Of a stretch of 64,000 bases of DNA, positions 57,312-64,000 are shown one piece after another. A model generated the notes under the pieces. The model saw only the letters and a list, made by a program, of their open reading frames with translations, was not told the DNA's origin and made no database searches. Every line of letters begins with the position of its first letter. Within the stretch, counting starts at the first letter, position 1. The position numbers and the translations under genes are program-made. Origin of the DNA: Usnea hakonensis (Eukaryota > Ascomycota > Lecanoromycetes > Lecanorales > Parmeliaceae); contig BLJB01000009.1 in the NCBI GenBank assembly GCA_013423325.1, forward strand, positions 243,206-307,205, read 5' to 3'.

Positions 57312-57992
57312 ATGCAACCATACTTCCGTTTATTTGACCTACCGACAGAGCTTGTCGATGTGGTTTACGAATATGCCCTCGTTTCCGGCAATCTCGCCAT
57401 TCTCTATACATCTCGCCGAGTTCACAGCGAGGCTATGAAATTTCTCTACCAGTCTGCCTTTCTTCACATCCATTACGAAGAGCCCTCCAGTGAAAAACTC
57501 AGAATTAATGTTGTGACTGCACCGATTACGGCTCTACCTGTTACGGCTGGACATATCAGCATAGCTAATATGCAACTTGTCCAAAACCTCGACATCTGTG
57601 TCGACTTTGACGTGGACTTTCTTGGACTCCTAGCATGCTTAGACGCACCACTAGCTTCCTTCATTGGCTCGGACTCCCCTCCACGGAAAACCTGCTTCCT
57701 GAGAATCAAGAATTTCGAACACAAACATAAGCCCAGAGTGTCTCAAATTCTGCACGATATGAGTGGCTTGGTCAATTTCCAGATACTATACGTGATAGCC
57801 TCGACCGGGCGTGTAGAAGAATTTATTCAGCTTGGCCGATATGTCCTCCAACGTATGCGCAACGCTGAAATTTACGAGATGGCTAAGGAAGGACTGGAAG
57901 CTACTCTTGGTCCGTCGGTTTGGTATGATAGCAACACAGAGGCAGGCAAATATCTGGAGTTCCATCCTCTGGAGTATCAGAAGAGTCTTTGA
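57312..57992 (+). CDS. Uncharacterised fungal protein with an F-box-like N-terminal motif
   Basis: 226 aa, single exon, from ATG 57312. It begins FRLFDLPTELVDVVYEYAL followed by a helix containing SRRVHSEAMKFLYQSAFLHI, the layout of the many fungal proteins in which an F-box-like LPxEL...IY motif precedes a region with hydrophobic beta-strands. No leucine-rich or kelch repeats are visible, and it is short. These are often lineage-specific and of unknown substrate. Function is not assigned. Confidence 0.7.
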   Translation: MQPYFRLFDLPTELVDVVYEYALVSGNLAILYTSRRVHSEAMKFLYQSAFLHIHYEEPSSEKLRINVVTAPITALPVTAGHISIANMQLVQNLDICVDFDVDFLGLLACLDAPLASFIGSDSPPRKTCFLRIKNFEHKHKPRVSQILHDMSGLVNFQILYVIASTGRVEEFIQLGRYVLQRMRNAEIYEMAKEGLEATLGPSVWYDSNTEAGKYLEFHPLEYQKSL

Positions 57993-58390
57993 GGTTGTCT
58001 GTCAGGGGGGTGAAATGTTGTGAATGAGTGGACACTATGCGAGCAAGTGGACCGTGAGATTGATACATGGCTGTGGAAGGGGGGTTGTGTTAAGAGACCA
58101 GAAAGACGCTAAAGTAACACTTTTGCGTTCTGCCAATCATTCATTGTAATTCACGACTAATGCCATGATTGTCATGCGAGTCCCAGGAAAAAAGGTTGCG
58201 ATGCCTTCCGTTGCCTGAAACAGAAGATGTTGCCCGATTTACGTTGTGTTACAGTATTGTCAGCTTCTTCTACTTCCATATATAAAAACGAAACATCACT
58301 GTTTCATTTTAATTATTCTTCCAAACCATCATACTCCTCATTTATCATCCTTCTAAACCACCCTCCTCTTCATCCATCATCCTCCCAACC
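57993..58390. other. Intergenic region with a probable TATA box, no gene seen
   Basis: About 400 bp; TATAAAA at 58281-58287 is about 104 nt upstream of the next ATG, and the leader is C/T-rich. Confidence 0.5.
58281..58287 (+). promoter_or_regulatory. Possible TATA box of the first paralog gene
   Basis: TATAAAA about 104 nt before the ATG at 58391; assigned by sequence and spacing only. Confidence 0.3.
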
Positions 58391-59380
58391 ATGCCCAGTT
58401 TCCTAGACAAACTCCGTCACACCCACCACGATGACAAGCACAAACACGACTCCGCATCCGCATCATCAGAGAGAACCTCGCCGGACTCGAAGCATCTCTT
58501 AGCCCAGTCTCCCAGTCCACCACCTTACACCGAGGTATCCAAAAATCAACCCTCTGGACTGTCCTGTGAAGACAAAGCTGCTGCACCTCAAAGCCCCGGT
58601 GCTATCGACAAGACTTTTCAAACCGAAGTCGGTGTCCGCGCTTCATACTCCGGCAGCCAATCGAATAGCACAGGCATTGATGCGGGACCGAGTTCTGTCC
58701 GCACCTCTTTGCAGCTGTGCCAGCACGAGGACCTGACTTTCGAACGGCTACAGTTCATCAAGGATATGCTGTATGACAACTATCCGGAAAAGGGAATAGA
58801 CATTATTAAAAACCTCGAAGAAAAGCAACACGGGGTAATGGTAAAAGGGGGGGAATATCTTTGGGCTTGCCACGCCGACGACGATCTCAAACACACTGGA
58901 GGCACCTTCAAGATGAAATTGAGTTCAAAGCCCCGCAGATTCTTATTCCATTCGAAAGGCCCTGTTATCGGATTGGAACTATATGTTCACTGGGAGATCG
59001 ATATCGCAAGGGCTACTTGGGGCAACACTAGGGATGAGATCAACCTTTATTTTCAAAAACTCGACAAGGTTCCGCTCTGTCCCCATACAATGATGAATGA
59101 TCCGTGGATTCAAGAAAAAATATACAATTTCCGAAAGGTACGAGACGTACCCAAGCCAAGCGGCATGGACGAACACATTCAGCGTACGCACAAAAGCAAG
59201 CCGCCTCCTCCTCAACCACCCCAAGGTTACGATTGCATTCGTTGCAAGACTCACGTTGAAGTGTCATACAAACTCGACAGCTTCTATGACGAAGTATTCG
59301 TGAAAATAACGCGGCACTTGGGGGAAGGGGTTGTGGAGAACGATCCGACTTGGCTCGCTCAGTGTGGCATCGAGCCATAG
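58391..59380 (+). CDS. Uncharacterised Cys/His-motif protein, first of a tandem pair
   Basis: 329 aa, single exon, good start context. A disordered Ser/Pro/His-rich start (1-100) precedes the conserved part. Landmarks: C110-x-H112 in LCQHEDLTFERLQFI, Cys160, GLELYVHW ending at Trp201, LCPH at 229-232, C282-x2-C285-x-T, and WLAQC at 321-325. The same landmarks occur in the same order in the next gene (59781-60557), so the two are paralogs. The two C-x-H motifs plus C-x2-C could bind zinc, but this is inference. No signal peptide or membrane segment is seen. I do not recognise a named family. Confidence 0.75.
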   Translation: MPSFLDKLRHTHHDDKHKHDSASASSERTSPDSKHLLAQSPSPPPYTEVSKNQPSGLSCEDKAAAPQSPGAIDKTFQTEVGVRASYSGSQSNSTGIDAGPSSVRTSLQLCQHEDLTFERLQFIKDMLYDNYPEKGIDIIKNLEEKQHGVMVKGGEYLWACHADDDLKHTGGTFKMKLSSKPRRFLFHSKGPVIGLELYVHWEIDIARATWGNTRDEINLYFQKLDKVPLCPHTMMNDPWIQEKIYNFRKVRDVPKPSGMDEHIQRTHKSKPPPPQPPQGYDCIRCKTHVEVSYKLDSFYDEVFVKITRHLGEGVVENDPTWLAQCGIEP

Positions 59381-59780
59381 AGAGATCTGACAAGCCCCAA
59401 CAATGGCTGGCTCGGCTGACGTAATGGAGCATCCGGGAATGACAACATGGGTGGTGATAGGGTTTGCATGTTGAAGTGCTGTGGCCAGCGGCGCCATTCA
59501 AATTCAGAACATGGCGAAGCAGGCGGGCAACCTACATTTCCATATTTCAAAAGTGATAGATCTTCATGCCTCACAATGCTATGATTTAAGTAATGATGCC
59601 ATTCCTTGGAGTATGCGTGAACGCCCCGTTGAGGGAGAAAAAACCCTGCAATGATGCCAAGTGACTTTGAGCGAATAAGAGGCATTAAGACTGACCCACC
59701 CAGCCTTGAAAGTGCGCGACCTCCTCTACTCTTCCACTTCAAACCATCTCCTAAAACTTTTGCGTTGTCTCACAGGCATC
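59381..59780. other. Spacer between tandem paralogs, no gene seen
   Basis: 400 bp with no conserved frame; it presumably holds the second paralog's promoter. Confidence 0.5.
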
Positions 59781-60557
59781 ATGGTGCTCCAGAAACTGTT
59801 CGCGCTCTTCTCCCGGTCCGGTGAAAACAAGAGAATCTCAACCTCGGGCAAGAGCAATCGAAGCTCGTGGACTCTCCTGTCCGAAGGACCGCGCGGGACT
59901 CCAGAACGTGGTCCAAGCGAAGAAACGGACGAAAGGAGACCGCCGAACACGCCGTCCGCCGACAAATTCGTGCGAGTTTGCCCTCACGAGACCCTATCTT
60001 TCAAGCGTGCACAACGGATTCTCGCATTATACGGCCAGGGAGACCTCTATCCCACCATGGACGCTTTTACCTCAGCGCCCCAACTCAACCATAGCGAGTT
60101 GTCAGGAGGCGAGTTTGGACGTCGCAAACATCCCCGACTCTGCAAGCAGGACCCCAATGGCTATGACGTCCTTCAAGCAACCAGCGACTACGGTTTCGAA
60201 AAGGGCCTTACCTTGAACATCCGTTGGCAGTTGAACTTCGAGGCCCATCCGGAGCTTTTGAAGTCGGTCGAGTATCTCCAGCAGTTCTTGGACTCTTCCA
60301 ACATATATCTGTGTCCGCATAAAAGATTGAGCGACGAGGAGATAGCTTTCAAGACGTATTATTCCTTGGAGCCACCGACGGATCCGATTGAGAAGTTCGA
60401 GATTGCGTCCATGAAGATCAAAGGGTGTGATCAGTGCGGGACAAATTTTTGGGTCTCGGGAAGGGACGACAAGAAATGTCGCGTGGAGACATTTAGACCC
60501 CTTGGCACGATTGAATCTGTGGCTGATAAGCAGTGGCTTTCTCAGTGTAGCGACTAA
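59781..60557 (+). CDS. Uncharacterised Cys/His-motif protein, second of a tandem pair
   Basis: 258 aa, single exon, from ATG 59781. It is the paralog of the preceding gene with a shorter, Arg/Ser-rich start. Landmarks: C67-P-H69 in VCPHETLSFKRAQRI, Cys121, GLTLNIRW ending at Trp149, LCPH at 177-180, C216-x2-C219-x-T, and WLSQC at 242-246. Identity between the pair is low outside these motifs, so the duplication is old or the copies diverge fast. Function unknown. Confidence 0.75.
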   Translation: MVLQKLFALFSRSGENKRISTSGKSNRSSWTLLSEGPRGTPERGPSEETDERRPPNTPSADKFVRVCPHETLSFKRAQRILALYGQGDLYPTMDAFTSAPQLNHSELSGGEFGRRKHPRLCKQDPNGYDVLQATSDYGFEKGLTLNIRWQLNFEAHPELLKSVEYLQQFLDSSNIYLCPHKRLSDEEIAFKTYYSLEPPTDPIEKFEIASMKIKGCDQCGTNFWVSGRDDKKCRVETFRPLGTIESVADKQWLSQCSD

Positions 60558-61371
60558 CTATTCTCTTGGACTGCACTGTCGCCACTGTGAGAAGGGAAAT
60601 ATGTGGAGCTCTTCACTTGGGAGCAAAGGTGTCGAAGAAAGGTGCCACTTGAATGCTGGATATATGCATAACACGTTGACACAGATTCGGATAATTCCAA
60701 TCAAACAACCAATTCCATAATTGCATTTTCAAGTATACAGAATCAGCGGCGTTTCCTACCTGTCACTAGTACCTCGGACCATTCTTTTCCGATGAAAGAA
60801 CCATTGCGGCTTCAGGCATGATGTTGGCCCAAGATTGCTTAGGAAATCATTCAATAAGGAACCAAAATAGACAAGTCATGAAGTGCTTCTCCTCTGACGC
60901 AGAGCCCCAGAAGTCTCCAATCCCTTGTGACTGTGGCCTCAAACGCTGAGAGCGAGGTGGACAAAAGTCGACTGCCTCAGCACGCAAACAAGCCTGGCGC
61001 GAGTAGCGCGTTACAGATGTAACACGATAAGAGTTTAGCCATTGGCACTGCAGTCTATTGTATGAAATGCCCTGTAAAATTGGGCCACTTCGGAGGCGAG
61101 ATCAAGTGTAGATATGTTTGTAGACCAGAGCATATGTCGCTGTTTCCGGGTCGACGGACTGATTCAGCCCTGTTGTTCATGTCTTCTTTCATCAGCAGTC
61201 TGATGTCACAAAAACCTTAAAGCAGATCTGGCAAACTCCGACATAGCCTCGTGGACATCGAGGAAGGCTCGAGATGGTCAACCAATACTAATACTAATAC
61301 TTAACCTGTCGTAGACGACCCAAAAGACAAAAGACCTCGATACAATACTTTAGATTGAACCCGTAACAATC
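60558..61371. other. Intergenic region, no gene seen
   Basis: 814 bp with only short frames; no repeats or RNA genes noted. Confidence 0.5.
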
Positions 61372-63660
61372 ATGTCTGTGGCGACGCAATTTAACATCTC
61401 GCTCGAACTTTCAAAGATACTTCCCCTTCGCTCAGTAATTACATATACCGCCGACTCACTCGTCAGGCTGGTCCGCGAATTGAGGAGATCAGGGTCCGAC
61501 TTTTTGGTTGAGGAAGACCTTGCTGCCATCTTTGGACGAATGCGTATTGAGCGTTCCTTGGAAGATGATTTTCGTAGGGTGGTTAGAAACCCGTCATATA
61601 GTGACCTCTACACCGGGAGTCGGATTGTTCTGGACGCGGGTCCTGGACCGACCCTTACTCGGGCGTTGCAAGATCGCTATTACATGAGTTTCGTGATCCA
61701 GCTATCGTTCCTAATTTGGATGCATGAAGAGACTACTCTGGCTACAGCATTGACTGAAAGCATGCGTTCACGTTATGAACGTGGAGTCGAAGACGCTACT
61801 CCTGATCCAGACTATGACGGTATCTTGAGAACTTTGCAAACTTGCTCGTCTCAGACAAGCCAATTTGGATGGGATACTTTGGTAAATTTTGTCGTTAGCA
61901 AATTCCCGGCTTCTAGGCATTGGTTTCGCCTGGACCACAGTCCCCTAAAATCTCTCACACCAAATTTACTCCTTGGGGCCATGGACTATTTCTGCTTGGT
62001 ACAGAGCCTTCCGGAGGATCGTTTCGTAATGGTGGAAAGCGAGTTGGGTCTGGTCCCGCTCATCGTATGGGGTCATTGCATTCTGGGCCTGTCGGTCCTT
62101 GTCAAAGATAGTCCAGATGGGGATGTGGTTTTTGGACGTATTGAAACTCCCCACATTATTATTAGATGGACGTCATTGCCTAGCCAACTAAATTCCCAGT
62201 TCAAGCCTCGGGTACCGATAATCTTTTTACTGGATGCGAGTCAGGAGGTAGTACTCCAGACCGAGCCTGTTGACAACGAGAATTCAAGGATTGAAGGCCA
62301 GGAGTGTCATCGCTTGAAAGATTACGGCACCACTTTCTTGCAACGACTGTTCAACAAAACGACATTGATAGCCGACGATGATCCGATATACGCCGAAACC
62401 GCCAATTTCGCTGTAGCATTTGCAATGTGGTTATCGAGATCGATGCGGCGAATGCCGGTCATAATCCATGGCCCGCAGGAGGATCGGACTCGTCATCAAC
62501 GTTGCTTGGGCACGGAGTCATGGCGCCTATTTGACTCAAGCAGCTTGTTATTCTCAGGAATAGGGCTTGACAAAGACGTCATAAACAAATTCAATGAGAA
62601 CCTGACAGGGGCAAGCATCGCAGATATGAAATTACCACCCCGGGTTCAAAAATATTTGGAGAGTTGCGGGGATGAAAAATACAAGCTCAGAAGACACGAT
62701 TTTGTTGAAGATATCAAACAGGCCGCTTCGTGGGTCTTGACATTCGCCCAAGTTAATGAGATAGAATCATGCGCGGACTTGGTCTTGAGAATTGCTCCTG
62801 GTTGGATGTTTTGCACTGGCGTTGTGGATTGGGATGGGCTGGAGCCAATAGAGATTGAATCTAAAGTCTTTTTCAATCTTGTGTTAAAGATGATGCGGAA
62901 AGATGTCACAGGGGGCGTTTCACTCGTTGAATCAGAAGGTACTTTTCTCATGAGCCACCACGGATGGAGTTTGTTCTACAGCAGTGTTGGCGATTACGAT
63001 CCAGGACCAGTCAACTGCGAATCTTTATCTATCAAGCGAGGGGTCCCGACTAACACCAAAACTCTCGAGAGGAAGTATCGAATCGCAGACGCCCCAGCTA
63101 TTGAGAGGAATGTGAGGACGCCTATCGTGGTTGACAAAGGGGATTCGTACCTCCCGAGATGCTTCACCAAGGTTTACAAGCGAGCCGAGCATTACAGTAG
63201 TAGAACCAACGAGTTCCTGTTGTCTATACGATTTGATATAGAAGATCTTGAACCCCCACGATGGGTCTCACCACTACATCCAGAAGAAAAGGACATCAGA
63301 TACACCATCTACGCATCGTATTCCCAATTCCACGAGGCGCTTTGGGGCACTATGAAGACGCTACCTTGCCCGCACTCTGATGGAAATGGCAAAGCATTAC
63401 GACTTGATATGGGCGTCGTGACCGTGGCAGGACTGATATGGGCTAATGGTGGTGGCCAAGCGCATCGCACCAACCGAATCTGCATCTGTTTGGTCAAAGG
63501 AGACGCCAGAGCCCGATGGCTAGTAGTGAATGGTCTCATTCCGAATAGCGATATGGGGGCTCTTGATAGGCAAGTGCTACTTCGCTGTGATCGCTGCTGC
63601 GAAGATTGTGCTGTCAAAGCCGCCAGTTCGATGAAAGGGCAATGGCTTGTCGTTCTGTAA
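61372..63660 (+). CDS. Large uncharacterised fungal protein
   Basis: 762 aa, single exon, from ATG 61372. The frame is long and evenly soluble in composition, with no signal peptide, clear membrane segments, or Walker motifs. A segment around 225-260 (VESELGLVPLIVWGHCILGLSVLV...DVVFG) looks like a conserved core, and the C-terminus has a Cys cluster (LLRCDRCCEDC at about 742-752) that could bind metal. I recall similar long proteins of unknown function being common in ascomycetes, but cannot name the family. The reading frame is intact over 2.3 kb, so it is very likely a real gene. Confidence 0.7.
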   Translation: MSVATQFNISLELSKILPLRSVITYTADSLVRLVRELRRSGSDFLVEEDLAAIFGRMRIERSLEDDFRRVVRNPSYSDLYTGSRIVLDAGPGPTLTRALQDRYYMSFVIQLSFLIWMHEETTLATALTESMRSRYERGVEDATPDPDYDGILRTLQTCSSQTSQFGWDTLVNFVVSKFPASRHWFRLDHSPLKSLTPNLLLGAMDYFCLVQSLPEDRFVMVESELGLVPLIVWGHCILGLSVLVKDSPDGDVVFGRIETPHIIIRWTSLPSQLNSQFKPRVPIIFLLDASQEVVLQTEPVDNENSRIEGQECHRLKDYGTTFLQRLFNKTTLIADDDPIYAETANFAVAFAMWLSRSMRRMPVIIHGPQEDRTRHQRCLGTESWRLFDSSSLLFSGIGLDKDVINKFNENLTGASIADMKLPPRVQKYLESCGDEKYKLRRHDFVEDIKQAASWVLTFAQVNEIESCADLVLRIAPGWMFCTGVVDWDGLEPIEIESKVFFNLVLKMMRKDVTGGVSLVESEGTFLMSHHGWSLFYSSVGDYDPGPVNCESLSIKRGVPTNTKTLERKYRIADAPAIERNVRTPIVVDKGDSYLPRCFTKVYKRAEHYSSRTNEFLLSIRFDIEDLEPPRWVSPLHPEEKDIRYTIYASYSQFHEALWGTMKTLPCPHSDGNGKALRLDMGVVTVAGLIWANGGGQAHRTNRICICLVKGDARARWLVVNGLIPNSDMGALDRQVLLRCDRCCEDCAVKAASSMKGQWLVVL

Positions 63661-64000
63661 TGTCGGATGAGTGGATGCTTAATTGTGAGAAACGACGTCT
63701 ATTGGAAGGTTTTCCCAAATGACCATCTTTTCAATACGATATATACTCATCGAGACAAATATCTCTCTTGTATGTCAAATTCTTGGTCTTACTACCACGA
63801 ACGCCCTTGACTTCCTGACGAACGTATGGTATGAGAAGGGTAGTTTAGAAATTATTGTAATCCGACTAGAAGCACAAATCTCGATGAATTATGCCGGCGG
63901 ATGAGAGGGTTTCGCATTGATTGTACGGAGTACTAACCTAGGGTGGACGACGGCTGGCTATATGACAATATCAAAACTTTTTTTTTTTTTTTTTTTTTTT
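63661..64000. other. Right-end region ending in a T-tract
   Basis: 340 bp downstream of the last gene with no recognised gene. The window ends in at least 23 T (63978-64000), which may be a natural homopolymer or the end of an assembled contig. Confidence 0.55.

Noticed and set aside
1..64000. CRISPR arrays, phage genes, rRNA or transposases
   Set aside because: No regularly spaced direct repeats, integrases, transposases or reverse transcriptase motifs were seen; the window is fungal nuclear DNA.

Overview
This is nuclear DNA from a filamentous ascomycete (Pezizomycotina). Genes are compact. Most introns are 47-66 nt with GT..AG ends and CTAAC/CTGAT-like branch sites. Fungus-specific families are present: a PTH11-type rhodopsin-fold receptor, a Zn2Cys6 regulator, the polarisome scaffold Spa2, GH128 and a LicD-type protein. 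A leotiomycete (Helotiales-like) source is my guess from the overall look of the proteins; nothing here proves it. No CRISPR, plasmid, phage, intact transposon, rRNA or convincing tRNA was seen.

Layout. 0.8-4.8 kb: Pmp3-type stress peptide (+), secreted GH128 glucanase (-), RNA polymerase III subunit Rpc34 (-), the last in a divergent pair with the Hsp90 co-chaperone Sti1 (+, 5.2-7.0 kb). 7.8-12.7 kb: a 7-exon tricalbin (ER-plasma membrane tether). 13.8-15.1 kb: PTH11-like receptor (-). 15.1-18.4 kb: gene-poor, with one doubtful secreted-protein gene. 18.4-20.5 kb: UDP-glucose pyrophosphorylase with two possible first exons. 21.4-22.8 kb: LicD-family protein with two micro-exons. 23.3-25.9 kb: Zn2Cys6 transcription factor (-). 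27.7-31.8 kb: epsin-like Ent3 and SH3 protein Nbp2 (-). 31.8-34.7 kb: gene-poor. 34.7-41.7 kb: importin alpha (-) divergent from Ssu72 (+), then Spa2 (+). 43.4-51.1 kb: NCS1 purine-cytosine permease (+), ERCC6L2-like SNF2 ATPase (-), exosome subunit Rrp41 (+), and a cyclophilin with mitochondrial and cytosolic start sites (-). 52.1-56.0 kb: HMG-CoA reductase (-). 57.3-63.7 kb: four + strand genes of unknown function, two of them tandem paralogs.

The genes are mostly conserved housekeeping functions and do not form a cluster: transcription and RNA (Rpc34, Ssu72, Rrp41), protein folding (Sti1, cyclophilin), traffic and polarity (tricalbin, Ent3, Spa2, Nbp2, importin alpha), and wall or sterol precursors (Ugp1, GH128, LicD, HMGR). 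The right end (57-64 kb) is the accessory-looking part.

Exon joins were worked out by hand. For almost every multi-exon gene the spliced length is a multiple of three and the joined protein matches its family across the junctions. The last LicD junction and the 16.0-16.6 kb locus are the weak points. I found no clear new multi-gene system. The best leads are the tandem Cys/His-motif paralog pair, alternative N-termini of Ugp1, a dense G-quadruplex-type array across a helicase stop codon, and repeated within-gene strand-composition switches.
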